DNA from: Candidatus Binatia bacterium
GTDB lineage: Bacteria; Desulfobacterota; Binatia; Bin18
DNA length: 64,000 nucleotides
NCBI GenBank assembly: GCA_022826945.1
Contig: JAJDTY010000073.1
Location: 62,001 to 126,000 of the forward strand
Reading direction: 5' to 3'
Shown here piece by piece: positions 1-8,349 of this stretch. Numbering within the stretch: position 1 is the first letter of the stretch; every line of letters starts with the position of its first letter. The notes beneath the pieces were generated by a model. It was not told where the DNA came from, did not search any database, and saw nothing but the letters and a program-made list of their open reading frames with translations. The position numbers and the translations under genes are program-made.

Positions 1-169
1 CCAGTATGAGAACGGTCAGGCCGTTGTCGAGCACGTGCTGCGTGACCTGCCAGCCGCTCGTGTCCATGGGTTGGCTCTGGCCGGACCGACCGTCGACCAG
101 GAGGACGAGTCCGCAAAAGAGCACGGAGAAGAATTTCAGCAATTGTCGCCGTATAACCATAGCAGTCAT
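1..169 (-). CDS. M16 family (insulinase-like) zinc peptidase, N-terminal part only
   Basis: The reverse strand reads ATG at 169 (a second in-frame ATG lies at 160) and stays open to the window edge. The first 30 or so residues form a Sec-type signal (basic RRQ, then hydrophobic LLKFFSVLFCGLVLL). They are followed by WQVTQHVLDNGLTVLIL, the first beta strand typical of M16 peptidases (V-L-x-N-G-L-x-V). The HxxEH zinc motif would lie beyond the edge, so catalysis cannot be judged. M16 proteins with signal peptides act in the periplasm, often as tandem pairs of an active and an inactive partner. The assignment rests on the short N-terminal signature and is moderately secure. Confidence 0.6.
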   Translation of the reverse strand, partial: MTAMVIRRQLLKFFSVLFCGLVLLVDGRSGQSQPMDTSGWQVTQHVLDNGLTVLIL

Positions 170-261
170 AGTTGCGAACGCCAGACTTGTTTGCAAGGGG
201 AGGGTGGTTCGGAATGAGAAGGGCAAAGACTCGGGACAAAAGTGAAGACAGGAGGGGCGGA

Positions 262-783
262 TCAGTATACCCATTCGCCTTTGGTGTAGCGAAAGATCTC
301 GGAGACCTGGCTGGTCTCGGCATGCTCAAACAGGCCGCTCATCGCCTGTTCTTTTGTTTTACCCACACTCCGCATGGTCTTTTTGTAATAGGTGAGGGTA
401 CCGATAAAAGGAGTCAACTCTGATTGGGTCAGCTTGATCGTCGTGTAGCGATAGGGAAGATAGCCGGTATACTCGGCGACGAATCCATCCTGTGTTTGTC
501 TGATCTGCATCCTCTTTTTCTGAAAGTCATCCGTCCTTACCAGCTTCTGCATCCATTGACGGGTAAAGAGATCGAAGCTCGCCCGTGCTCGGTCTTCCTC
601 TTCTTCCTCGACTGAAGAGGCAGGGCTGGGGGGTGGCTGGTTGTGGGGAGGGTGGGGCTCTCCCGGATGAAGCGACGGAGTGCCTTGCTGAGGAGGGGTC
701 TCTCCGGCCGTCGCCAAGCAGAAGAGGAGCAAGACCAACAGCCCGGAAGCGCCAATATGGAAAAGGTCTTTACGTGGCTGCAT
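262..783 (-). CDS. Hypothetical secreted protein with proline-rich linker
   Basis: I do not recognise the family. The frame is open from 867, but the ATG at 783 places a signal peptide right at the N-terminus (MQPRKDLFHIG, then a leucine-rich stretch ending LATAG), so I prefer it. After cleavage comes a Pro/His/Ser-rich linker, an acidic EEEEED patch, then about 100 residues of mixed alpha/beta character with many Tyr, Lys and Thr. No catalytic motif is visible. It follows the OmpA-like gene on the same strand, separated by a hairpin at 858-883, and an envelope location is likely. The function is unknown. Confidence 0.55.
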   Translation of the reverse strand: MQPRKDLFHIGASGLLVLLLFCLATAGETPPQQGTPSLHPGEPHPPHNQPPPSPASSVEEEEEDRARASFDLFTRQWMQKLVRTDDFQKKRMQIRQTQDGFVAEYTGYLPYRYTTIKLTQSELTPFIGTLTYYKKTMRSVGKTKEQAMSGLFEHAETSQVSEIFRYTKGEWVY

Positions 784-857
784 ACAGGTAGATGGGACGC
801 GAAAAGGGCGGGGCTGGTTTCTCGAACCAAGCACCCGCCCTGTTGATGCTGAAGAGG

Positions 858-883
858 GCTGAGACACGATTGTGTGTCTCAGC
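858..883 (-). terminator. Perfect 10-bp hairpin after the OmpA-like gene
   Basis: GCTGAGACAC at 858-867 pairs exactly with GTGTCTCAGC at 874-883 around a six-base loop. It lies just downstream of the OmpA-like stop (901) on the minus strand. There is no clear T-run, so it may be a factor-independent terminator of poor quality or an mRNA 3'-end stabiliser. Confidence 0.5.
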
Positions 884-900
884 CGGTTGAGAGCGACGGA

Positions 901-1593
901 TCATTCACCGGCAGTTTGAACGATCAGTTCAGTCCGTCGGTTCATGGCTCGGCCTTCCGAGTTGTCCGTCCCGTCGTCGTTCGTATTGGGGGCGACCGGG
1001 TCGTTTTCCCCACGTCCGACGGCTTCGAGACGATCCGCGTCAACGCCCTTATCGACCAAGTATGCCTTGACCGCCGCGGCACGTTCTTCTGATAAACTCT
1101 GGTTATAGGACTCAGAGCCTATCGAGTCGGTGTGCCCTTCGATAAGGACTGTGCGATCCGGATTGTCCTGAAGAATCTGGACCGCTTCGTCAAGAACCGG
1201 CTCGAACTCAGGATTCACATCCGACTTGTCAAAGTCGAAATTGATCCCGCGCAGGATGATCTCCTTGGGTTCCGGCGGTGGTGGCGGCGGTGGCGGCGGT
1301 GGCGGCGGTGGCGGTGGTGGCGGTGGTGGCGGTGGTGGCGGTGGTGGCGGTGGTGGATCGTCCACTGAATAATAACCTAAGACCGCACCGACCAGAGCCC
1401 CAATTCCGGCTCCGGCGCCAAGTGCTGCATCAGTATCTGTGTCACTCACTCCCGTTCCGGCCGCGGCTCCAATAGCGGCACCAAATGTGGCGCCATAGAA
1501 GGCACGTTTCTGCCTTTCCGTTGCGCAGCCCGCAACCAGAAAGAGGAGGGCCAAAACCCAGACAAAGTGAAAGCCTCTACCCCCTCGAATCAT
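901..1593 (-). CDS. OmpA-family peptidoglycan-associated lipoprotein with glycine zipper and polyproline linker
   Basis: This is an outer-membrane lipoprotein that probably tethers the outer membrane to peptidoglycan. The ATG at 1593 is chosen because AGGAGAG precedes it; the frame is open to 1629. Parts in order: signal peptide with lipobox LVAGC (Cys about residue 23), a glycine-zipper segment (GATFGAAIGAAAGTG and GAGAGIGALVGAVLG), a run of 28 prolines, then a C-terminal OmpA domain with FDFDKSDVNP, the peptidoglycan-binding region IEGHTDSIGS, LSEERA and NRRTEL. The length (230 residues) fits the YiaD/Pal-like class. The uninterrupted proline run is unusually long and should make translation depend on EF-P. 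The gene stands alone, upstream of the unknown secreted protein. Confidence 0.9.
   Translation of the reverse strand: MIRGGRGFHFVWVLALLFLVAGCATERQKRAFYGATFGAAIGAAAGTGVSDTDTDAALGAGAGIGALVGAVLGYYSVDDPPPPPPPPPPPPPPPPPPPPPPPPPPPPEPKEIILRGINFDFDKSDVNPEFEPVLDEAVQILQDNPDRTVLIEGHTDSIGSESYNQSLSEERAAAVKAYLVDKGVDADRLEAVGRGENDPVAPNTNDDGTDNSEGRAMNRRTELIVQTAGE
1273..1356 (-). repeat. Trinucleotide repeat (CCA/CCG) encoding 28 consecutive prolines
   Basis: On the plus strand the tract is 28 codon-sized units of TGG or CGG. On the minus strand all read CCA or CCG and encode Pro28 between the VDD and EPKE residues of the OmpA-like lipoprotein. The second half is a regular CGG-TGG-TGG pattern, which suggests expansion by replication slippage. 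Confidence 0.95.
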
Positions 1594-1734
1594 CTTCTGC
1601 TCTCCTTTCTTTCCTGTAAGCCCGTCCAAAAAGGACTCCTCCGACTGGAAATACTTCGCAAACCTCTAACAGAAAATATGCCCGCCGACAAGGTCGAATC
1701 TGAGGTTTCCGGAAACGTCAAACCGTTCAGCATG

Positions 1735-2922
1735 CTACGATCGTAATGCCGCCAGGCCGGGCAGGTCTCCCGATTCGAGAAAGGTTAAGGAAGCCCCGCC
1801 CCCGGTTGAGATATGATCGATTCGGTTGGCAAGGTTCGCTTGGCTCAAGGCGGCGACCGTATCCCCGCCCCCAGCAACACTGAAACAGGATGAGAGGGAA
1901 GCGACCGCTTCCGCAATAGCGCGGGTCCCCCGGTCATAGGGAGGCATTTCAAAAACACCCATAGGACCGTTCCAGAGAACAGTCCTGGCAGACGGCACAA
2001 CGGCCTGAAATGCAGCAATACTGCGTGGTCCGATGTCGACTCCGAGCTGAGTAGCGGGAATGTCGGCTCCGACCGTAGCCGTGGCAGTCGCCCCTGCCGT
2101 AAGCTCTGCCGTGACCACATGGTCTTGGGGCAGGTGAATCGTGACACCCTGCTGCTGGGCCTCTTGCAGCAGGGTTTTCGCTTCGTCAATTTTCTCCGGC
2201 TCGACCAATGAGCGGCCTGTTTTCACTCCTTGCGCGCGCAGGAGGGTATACGCCATGGCCCCCCCGATAATGATATCGTCTGCACGTGGCAGCAGGCTGT
2301 GGATGAGGCCGATTTTGTCCGACACTTTCGCTCCGCCGAGGATGGCTACAAAAGGGTGGTCCGGTGCGGACAGCAGAGATGAGAGCACCTCGACTTCCTT
2401 GCGCACGAGAAACCCGGCCCCTTTCTTCTCGAAATGTTGCACAACGCCCACGACCGAGGCGTGCGACCGGTGGGATGAGCCAAACGCATCATTCACATAG
2501 ACGTCGGCCAAGTCGGCCAGTGCGCGACTGAACGCCGGATCGTTGGCTTCTTCCTCAGAATGGAAACGGAGATTCTCAAGCATGACCACCGACCCGGTCG
2601 GAAGCTGGTCAACCTGCCGCCCGACAGTCGATCCAACACAATCCGGAGCGAGGCTCACCGGGCGACTCAGCAGGTCCTGGAGCAGCACCGCTACCGGTTT
2701 GAGACTGAACGCCGGCTTGACTGTTCCCCGAGGGCGCCCGAGGTGAGACGCGAGCAGGACGGTCGCACCCTGGGCGAGGGCGTGCTGTATCGTGGGCAGC
2801 GCTTCCCGGATTCGCGTTGCGTCAGCAACTCTGTGTTCCGGCGTCAGCGGCACGTTAAAGTCAACGCGGATCAGCACGCGCTTATGGGCCAGAGGGAGCT
2901 GATCAATGGTTTTGAGTTCCAT
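1735..2922 (-). CDS. pgk: Phosphoglycerate kinase
   Basis: This cytoplasmic enzyme interconverts 1,3-bisphosphoglycerate plus ADP with 3-phosphoglycerate plus ATP in glycolysis and gluconeogenesis. At 395 residues it matches the family's usual length. Visible motifs are the N-terminal RVDFNVPL with the substrate-binding SHLGRPRG, the hinge and nucleotide segment GGAKVSDKIGL near residue 200, and the C-terminal GGGDTVAAL and STGGGASL that bind the nucleotide phosphates. It lies 26 bases downstream of lon on the same strand and may be co-transcribed with it. Glyceraldehyde-3-phosphate dehydrogenase, a common partner, is not adjacent. Confidence 0.97.
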   Translation of the reverse strand: MELKTIDQLPLAHKRVLIRVDFNVPLTPEHRVADATRIREALPTIQHALAQGATVLLASHLGRPRGTVKPAFSLKPVAVLLQDLLSRPVSLAPDCVGSTVGRQVDQLPTGSVVMLENLRFHSEEEANDPAFSRALADLADVYVNDAFGSSHRSHASVVGVVQHFEKKGAGFLVRKEVEVLSSLLSAPDHPFVAILGGAKVSDKIGLIHSLLPRADDIIIGGAMAYTLLRAQGVKTGRSLVEPEKIDEAKTLLQEAQQQGVTIHLPQDHVVTAELTAGATATATVGADIPATQLGVDIGPRSIAAFQAVVPSARTVLWNGPMGVFEMPPYDRGTRAIAEAVASLSSCFSVAGGGDTVAALSQANLANRIDHISTGGGASLTFLESGDLPGLAALRS

Positions 2923-2948
2923 GCGCTGACCGTGAGACCCAACGCCCC

Positions 2949-5393
2949 TTACGAGGGCGGGACCTCGGGCTGGAATCCCGCCTGGGCGGCGGTGACGTCA
3001 ACCGTGGTGGCTTCCAGCGCATGCTCAAGCACCTCGTCGATAGCCTCAACAAAGCGAAACTGCATTTCCTCCCGCACCTTGGGCGGGACATCCTCCAGGT
3101 CTTTTTCGTTACGTTGGGGCAGGATGACGGTCGTGACGCCAGCGCGGCGCGCGGCCAAGACTTTTTCTTTGACCCCACCGATCGGCATGACCTTCCCCCG
3201 CAGGGTGATTTCGCCTGTCATGGCAACATCCTGATGGACTTTGCGACCGGTCAACAGGGAAGCCAGAGCCGTCACCATGGTAATCCCCGCCGAAGGTCCG
3301 TCTTTGGGAATAGCACCCGAGGGAACATGGATATGGATATCGCAATTATCATAAAAGTCGGCAGGAATATGCAACTGGTCGGCCTGGGAGCGGACGTAGG
3401 AGAGGGCGGTTTGAGCCGACTCTTTCATCACGTCTCCGAGGTGGCCGGTCAGGGTGAGGCCCTTTTTCCCCGCCATGCGGGTCGCCTCAATGAAGAGGAT
3501 ATCGCCCCCATTTGGAGTCCAGGCCAACCCGATGGCGACGCCGGGTCTTTGGGTGCGCTCGGCTACCTCCGGGAAGAATTTAATCGGCCCCAGCAGGTCC
3601 GAGACTTTTTCCTGCGTCACCGTGACCTTGTCCGTGTTCCCTTCAGTAACACCGCGGGCGACTTTGCGACACACGGCCCCAATCTCGCGTTCCAGGTTCC
3701 GCACACCGGCCTCGTGGGTATACCCACCGGCAATACTCAGCACCGCCTCATCCGTAAACTCGATCTGCTCATCGGTCAGGCCATGCTCGCCGACCTGTTT
3801 GGGCATGATGTGGCGCTTGGCAATTTCGAGCTTTTCCTCTTCCGTATAGCCGGCCAGTTCAATGACCTCCATCCGATCCTTGAGGGCCGGTGGAACCGGC
3901 TCCAGATAGTTGGCGGTGGTAATAAACATGACCTTGGACAGGTCAAAGGGGACTTCCAGATAGTGGTCGGAGAACGAGAAATTCTGTTCGGGATCCAACA
4001 CTTCCAGCAGGGCCGAGGCCGGGTCCCCACGAAAATCCATGCCCAGCTTATCAATCTCGTCCAACATGAACAGCGGGTTGTTGGAGCCGGCGGAACGCAG
4101 GGACTGAATGATACGGCCCGGCAGAGAGCCAATATAGGTTCGACGATGACCACGGATTTCCGCTTCGTCTCTGACGCCGCCAAGTGAGAGGCGCACAAAC
4201 TTGCGTCCCATGGCCCGCGCAATCGAGCGGCCCAACGAGGTTTTGCCCACCCCCGGAGGGCCAACGAAGCAGAGAATGGGTCCCTTCGAGTCTTGCTTGA
4301 GCTTACGGACGGCCAAATATTCGAGGATACGGTCCTTAATCTTCTCCAGGTCGTAATGGTCTTCGTCCAGGACCTGGCGGGCATGCGGAATATCCAGATT
4401 GTCATCCGTCGTGACCGCCCAAGGAAGATGGATAAGCCATTCGAGATAGGTCCGAACCATTGAGTGTTCCGCCGACTCGGGGGGAATGATTTTCAGGCGC
4501 TCGAATTCATTATTGGCGGCCTTGAGCGCCTCCTCAGGCATGTTGGCGTCGTCTATTTTCTCGCGCAGGTCATCCAGTTCGTTGGAACGGGAGTCTCCTT
4601 CTCCCAGTTCCTTTTGAATTGCCCGCATTTGTTGGCGTAAATAGAATTCTTTCTGGTTTTTGTTGAGTTCGCTCTGGACCTGGGACTGGATTTTATTCCC
4701 CAACTCAACAAGCTCGACTTCCCGATTCAGAATGGCGGACAGCTTTTCCAAGCGGGTGCGGACGCTTAGGGTATTCAGCAGGTCTTGCTTCTCATCAACC
4801 GAGATATTGAGGTTAGAGGCGATCAGGTCCGTCACCTTGGCCGGGTCTTTGATATTCATGACCACGCCCTGAAGTTCATCCGGCAGGTAGGGCACCATGG
4901 AGACGAACTTGGCAAATTGACTGACGAGGTGGGCCTGGCGCGCGTCCACATCTCGGGAGGCTTCCGCTTCGCTCTCCAGTGGCGTGACCTGCGCCCGATA
5001 ATAGGGCTCGATTTGTCCGTATTCCCGAATATCAATCCGCTTCAGTCCCTGGACCAGAATACGGACGCTGTCATCTGGATATTTCAGCATTTTCAGGATA
5101 CGACCGGCGCTCCCCCGAGAAAAAAGGGCCTGGGGATCGGGGGCTTCGTCTTCCGGGTTTTTCTGGGCGGCTAAGCCTAAGAGATTATTGCTTTTCCGGC
5201 AGTCTTCAACCAACTTGAGGGAGGACGCGCGCGAAATCAGGAGAGGAACGATGGCGGAAGGAAAGATAACGACGCCCCGCAAAGGCAGGATTGGGAGTTC
5301 TTGAGGAAGTTCGACATCACTCAGGTCTTCTTCAAACCCCACAACACTCTGTTCAGTGGCTTCTTCCCCTGCACCGACCTTGCTGTCTGCCAT
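2949..5393 (-). CDS. lon: ATP-dependent protease Lon
   Basis: A cytoplasmic AAA+ serine protease that degrades misfolded and regulatory proteins. The frame is open to 5834, but the ATG at 5393 has an ideal GGAGGAG upstream and begins the Lon N-domain sequence ([21 protein letters not shown]), giving 814 residues, the normal size. The order is: N-terminal substrate domain, coiled linker, AAA+ module with Walker [10 protein letters not shown] and Walker [10 protein letters not shown], then the protease domain. The catalytic Ser lies in PKDGPSAG (about residue 701), with its Lys in GGVKEK (about 742). It is divergent from the HAD gene across 171 bases, where its promoter must lie; I could not pick a convincing -35/-10 pair. 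Confidence 0.97.
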   Translation of the reverse strand: MADSKVGAGEEATEQSVVGFEEDLSDVELPQELPILPLRGVVIFPSAIVPLLISRASSLKLVEDCRKSNNLLGLAAQKNPEDEAPDPQALFSRGSAGRILKMLKYPDDSVRILVQGLKRIDIREYGQIEPYYRAQVTPLESEAEASRDVDARQAHLVSQFAKFVSMVPYLPDELQGVVMNIKDPAKVTDLIASNLNISVDEKQDLLNTLSVRTRLEKLSAILNREVELVELGNKIQSQVQSELNKNQKEFYLRQQMRAIQKELGEGDSRSNELDDLREKIDDANMPEEALKAANNEFERLKIIPPESAEHSMVRTYLEWLIHLPWAVTTDDNLDIPHARQVLDEDHYDLEKIKDRILEYLAVRKLKQDSKGPILCFVGPPGVGKTSLGRSIARAMGRKFVRLSLGGVRDEAEIRGHRRTYIGSLPGRIIQSLRSAGSNNPLFMLDEIDKLGMDFRGDPASALLEVLDPEQNFSFSDHYLEVPFDLSKVMFITTANYLEPVPPALKDRMEVIELAGYTEEEKLEIAKRHIMPKQVGEHGLTDEQIEFTDEAVLSIAGGYTHEAGVRNLEREIGAVCRKVARGVTEGNTDKVTVTQEKVSDLLGPIKFFPEVAERTQRPGVAIGLAWTPNGGDILFIEATRMAGKKGLTLTGHLGDVMKESAQTALSYVRSQADQLHIPADFYDNCDIHIHVPSGAIPKDGPSAGITMVTALASLLTGRKVHQDVAMTGEITLRGKVMPIGGVKEKVLAARRAGVTTVILPQRNEKDLEDVPPKVREEMQFRFVEAIDEVLEHALEATTVDVTAAQAGFQPEVPPS

Positions 5394-5564
5394 AGGTCTC
5401 CTCCAATATTCTTCCCAATACTCTCTCGACCTGTTCAAAACCATAATACATGGTCTCTGCTTGCACAAGTGGGAAACTCCGGTTACAAACTTCGGCACTT
5501 TCCCTCCTGTTGGGACGCGGCCGCGGAAGCGGAAAGACGCTCCGTGCATCCATAAAGGACTGGT

Positions 5565-6314
5565 GTGAAACATTACGACGCTGTGCTGTTTGACCTCTTT
5601 GGGACCATTGCGCTGTTTAATCCGGGGAAATTGCCGGTTTTTGAGTGGAAGGGGCAGACGACCCGCTCGACTATGGGCCGGCTGCGCGACGTGGTGACCG
5701 AGGTGGTTCCGGCCCTGCCTTTTGAACAGTTTCATCAGGCCCTGGGCGAAGTGAATCAGGAACTCGGCGCAATCCGCTCCACACACATGCGTGAAATCAG
5801 CTCTGCGGAGCGATTTCGTCGCACCCTGGTCCACGCCGGCCTGGACGACACCTCCGAAACCGCTCGTTTAGGAGCCTCTCTGTCTCTGGCCCATATGGAC
5901 CTGCTCGCCGCTGCGACCGAAGTCCCTCCCGCTCATACCCAGTTCGTCGTTCGCGTGAGTGACCAGTACCCGACCGCGCTGGTCTCAAATTTCGATCATG
6001 CGCCAACCGCGAGACGAGTCATCCAAGAAGGCCGGGTCGCCGACTGCTTTCGCTGTACGGTCATCTCGGCAGAACACGGCTGGCGCAAACCCCACCAAAA
6101 GATCTTTCATGACACGCTGGCCCAGTTGCAGGTTGCCCCCCAATCCGCCCTGTTTGTCGGTGATTCTCCGCACGACGATGTGATTGGTGCCCAACAGGTA
6201 GGGATGGACATCGCCTGGGTCAACGCCTCTGGGGGCGAGCTGCCTGCGCACTGTCCGCGCCCCCAGTATACGATTCAAGCTATCCCGGAGCTGGCGTCGC
6301 TGCTGTTTCCATAG
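5565..6314 (+). CDS. HAD-superfamily hydrolase
   Basis: A GTG start at 5565 is preceded by AAAGGA. The 249-residue protein has all four HAD motifs: nucleophile Asp10 in FDLFGT, motif II VSNFDH, a Lys in KPHQK, and the metal-binding GDSPHDDV. The FGT form of motif I, lacking the usual second Asp, resembles haloacid dehalogenases and some nucleotidases, so the substrate cannot be named. It is cytoplasmic. It starts a plus-strand run with the TIGR00725 gene 37 bases downstream. Confidence 0.85.
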   Translation: MKHYDAVLFDLFGTIALFNPGKLPVFEWKGQTTRSTMGRLRDVVTEVVPALPFEQFHQALGEVNQELGAIRSTHMREISSAERFRRTLVHAGLDDTSETARLGASLSLAHMDLLAAATEVPPAHTQFVVRVSDQYPTALVSNFDHAPTARRVIQEGRVADCFRCTVISAEHGWRKPHQKIFHDTLAQLQVAPQSALFVGDSPHDDVIGAQQVGMDIAWVNASGGELPAHCPRPQYTIQAIPELASLLFP

Positions 6315-6351
6315 GCATGGTGTGTGCGTACGACCAGCGGGACGACCGCCT

Positions 6352-6834
6352 ATGCCACGTAAGATCCAAATCGCCGTTATTGGTGACGGCCAGCCCTCGG
6401 CAGAAGTCGCCGGCTGGGCAGAGGAGGTCGGCAGGCTGATTGCTCAGCACGCCGCCGTCGTCGTGTGTGGCGGACTCGGCGGTGTGATGGCGGCGGCCGC
6501 ACGGGGCGCGGCACAAAACAACGGTACCAGTGTCGGTATTCTCCCCACGTATGAGGCGACGACCGCTGCACCCGGCATCTCGATCGCCATTCCCAGTGGG
6601 CTCGGGCACGCCCGCAATATGCTGGTGGCGGCCTCGGGTGATGCGGTGATTGCCCTGCCTGGCGCGACCGGAACGCTGTCCGAAATTGCACTGGCGCTGA
6701 CGCTGGGAAAAACCGTGATCGCCATACGTGCCTGGTCCCATATTCAAGGCGTGTCCGTCGTGCAGACACCTCAAGAGGCCGTGCAACAGGCGCTGCGCGC
6801 CGCCCGGGAACAGGTCTCAATGGGCGGAAATTGA
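6352..6834 (+). CDS. TIGR00725/LOG-like Rossmann-fold protein
   Basis: The start at 6352 (MPRKIQIAVIGDG) fits the family better than the earlier in-frame ATG at 6322. The 160-residue protein has the alternating beta/alpha pattern, VCGGLGGVM near residue 45 and LPGATGTLSE near residue 110. The second motif corresponds to the PGGxGTxxE nucleotide-binding motif of the lysine-decarboxylase-like/LOG superfamily. LOG enzymes release cytokinins from riboside monophosphates, but TIGR00725 members lack an assigned reaction, and the altered motif argues against a simple LOG call. A nucleotide-binding or phosphoribohydrolase role is plausible. Confidence 0.75.
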   Translation: MPRKIQIAVIGDGQPSAEVAGWAEEVGRLIAQHAAVVVCGGLGGVMAAAARGAAQNNGTSVGILPTYEATTAAPGISIAIPSGLGHARNMLVAASGDAVIALPGATGTLSEIALALTLGKTVIAIRAWSHIQGVSVVQTPQEAVQQALRAAREQVSMGGN

Positions 6835-6898
6835 GAAACGGTCGCGGACATCCTATAAAAGAGCTGCTCGGAATATATGAGGAAAGAAAGGAGAGCGC

Positions 6899-7171
6899 AT
6901 GCCGCCTAAGGATTCTCGTTCTGCAGATGAGACGGCCATCGTCATGAAACGGGTTGATAAATTTCTTCGGCTCCTGACCTTTCAGCTATTTTTTATCATT
7001 GCCCTTTTGGTCTATCTCGCCTACCGTCCGCAGGCCGGACGGTATCAAGTCATCTCTCCGCAATCGGTCATGGAGGGCACAATTATTATTTTTGACACGA
7101 TCACAGGACAGGCGGGTGGAACGTCGGTTGAGGTCCGTGATCGGGGCGACGCTCCCGTGCCTCTTGACTAA
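6899..7171 (+). CDS. Small single-pass membrane protein, unknown function
   Basis: Ninety residues starting at an ATG behind GAAAGGAGAG. The N-terminal 30 residues are polar, residues about 32-47 form one transmembrane helix (LLTFQLFFIIALLVYLA), and the C-terminal 40 residues probably face the periplasm. I do not recognise it. It lies 54 bases before a flavin oxidoreductase gene in the same direction. Confidence 0.6.
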   Translation: MPPKDSRSADETAIVMKRVDKFLRLLTFQLFFIIALLVYLAYRPQAGRYQVISPQSVMEGTIIIFDTITGQAGGTSVEVRDRGDAPVPLD

Positions 7172-7225
7172 GACAGGAATCCCCTCGCATCACCGGCCCT
7201 GTCCGGCCAGACAAAGGAAAGACGT

Positions 7226-8188
7226 ATGCATCCATTAGGTATTGTCCTCTCGACGGCAACCGCCGCCCCCCCGCAGGAGTTTGTTGAAATCGGTCGGATT
7301 GCCGAAGACAAGGGCTTTGCCGCTGTTTTTGTCAACGAGGGTCGGGGGGATGCCCTGGCGTGTGCCGAAGCCATTGCGCTGGGCACCTCTCGCATCAAGG
7401 TGGGAACGAATATCGCCAATATCTATTTCCGCCATCCGTTTTTGGCCGGCATGACCGCCACCACGATTTCGGAGCTCTCGCAGGGGCGGATGATTCTCGG
7501 ATTGGGGATGAGTCACCGCCCGCTGCTCGAATCCCTGGGCATCGCCATGGAGCAGCCGCGGCAGTATATGCGTTCATATGTGACATCGCTGAATACCCTG
7601 TTTCGCGGGGAGTCGCTGAGCGCCTTTCATCGTCCACAGCAGAGCAACTATCCCGTCCCTGTCTATGTCGGAGCGGTGACGGCTGAAAGCGCCGAAATCG
7701 GCGGCGAACTGGCTGATGGGATTATGCCGTTTCTCCCGGCCTTGCCCTATTTGACGCAGCTTGTTGAGGCGGCCAAAACTGCGGCGCAGCGCGTGGGGCG
7801 CGACCCGGACCAAGTGGGATGTATCGTGAGCATCCCGACATTTATTTCGGACGATATTGAGCAGGCCCGCTCCGCGGCGCGCTATAATCTGGCATTTTTC
7901 GGGAATCTGCCTTTCTATCGCAAACAATGGCGCCGCTGCGGTTTCAGGGACGAAGTCACCGCCATGCAAGAAGCCTGGAAAAGCGGCAACCGCAGAGCCG
8001 CGGCTGCCTGTGTGTCCGAACATATGGTTGATCAGGTCTGCGTGTTTGGTCCGCCCAGCCAGTGTCGCGAGCAGCTTGCTGCCTTCCACGAAGCCGGGGC
8101 GGCCATGCCGGTCCTGGCCGTCAGTCCGGTGAACGAAGACCGCCTGGTCGCCACCCGGAAAGCGCTCGACCTGCTGGCTCCAGGATAA
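7226..8188 (+). CDS. LLM-class (luciferase-like) flavin or F420-dependent oxidoreductase
   Basis: A 320-residue TIM-barrel protein of the bacterial-luciferase superfamily. Features include the opening GIVLSTATAA, GRIAEDKGFAAVFVNE (helix 1-strand 2), IKVGTNI, and the hallmark SQGRMILGLGMSH that binds the flavin or F420 phosphate. These enzymes oxidise small organics using FMNH2 and oxygen, or transfer hydride with F420. The sequence alone does not tell which, and no flavin reductase is adjacent. It is cytoplasmic. The ATG at 7226 has GGAAAG upstream. Confidence 0.85.
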   Translation: MHPLGIVLSTATAAPPQEFVEIGRIAEDKGFAAVFVNEGRGDALACAEAIALGTSRIKVGTNIANIYFRHPFLAGMTATTISELSQGRMILGLGMSHRPLLESLGIAMEQPRQYMRSYVTSLNTLFRGESLSAFHRPQQSNYPVPVYVGAVTAESAEIGGELADGIMPFLPALPYLTQLVEAAKTAAQRVGRDPDQVGCIVSIPTFISDDIEQARSAARYNLAFFGNLPFYRKQWRRCGFRDEVTAMQEAWKSGNRRAAAACVSEHMVDQVCVFGPPSQCREQLAAFHEAGAAMPVLAVSPVNEDRLVATRKALDLLAPG

Positions 8189-8218
8189 GGGCCGTCCGGG
8201 GCCGCGCCGTTCGGCCCT
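8188..8218 (+). terminator. Hairpin after the LLM oxidoreductase gene
   Basis: AGGGCCG at 8188-8194 pairs with CGGCCCT at 8212-8218, overlapping the stop codon and enclosing a GC-rich loop. There is no T-run, so termination is only a possibility. Confidence 0.3.
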
Positions 8219-8349
8219 GGTCCCGCTTCTTCGTCACATATAATCAAAGCTACTACAATTTTCACGAAGAATTCTTATTGCTTATATTGCTGAATGAACG
8301 TTCAGACTCTATAGTGCTGCAACACTGATGTTGGGGTAGGGTGGTACTC

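Noticed and set aside
1132-1368. Plus-strand frame encoding a Trp/Arg repeat (WRRWRRW)
   Set aside because: It is the complement of the polyproline tract in the OmpA-like gene; no start signal.
3021-4187. 388-residue frame antisense to lon
   Set aside because: Mirror of Lon coding sequence with no motif of its own.
5394-5834. N-terminal extension of Lon to 5834
   Set aside because: Extra 147 residues do not look like protein, overlap the HAD start, and an ideal ribosome site precedes 5393.
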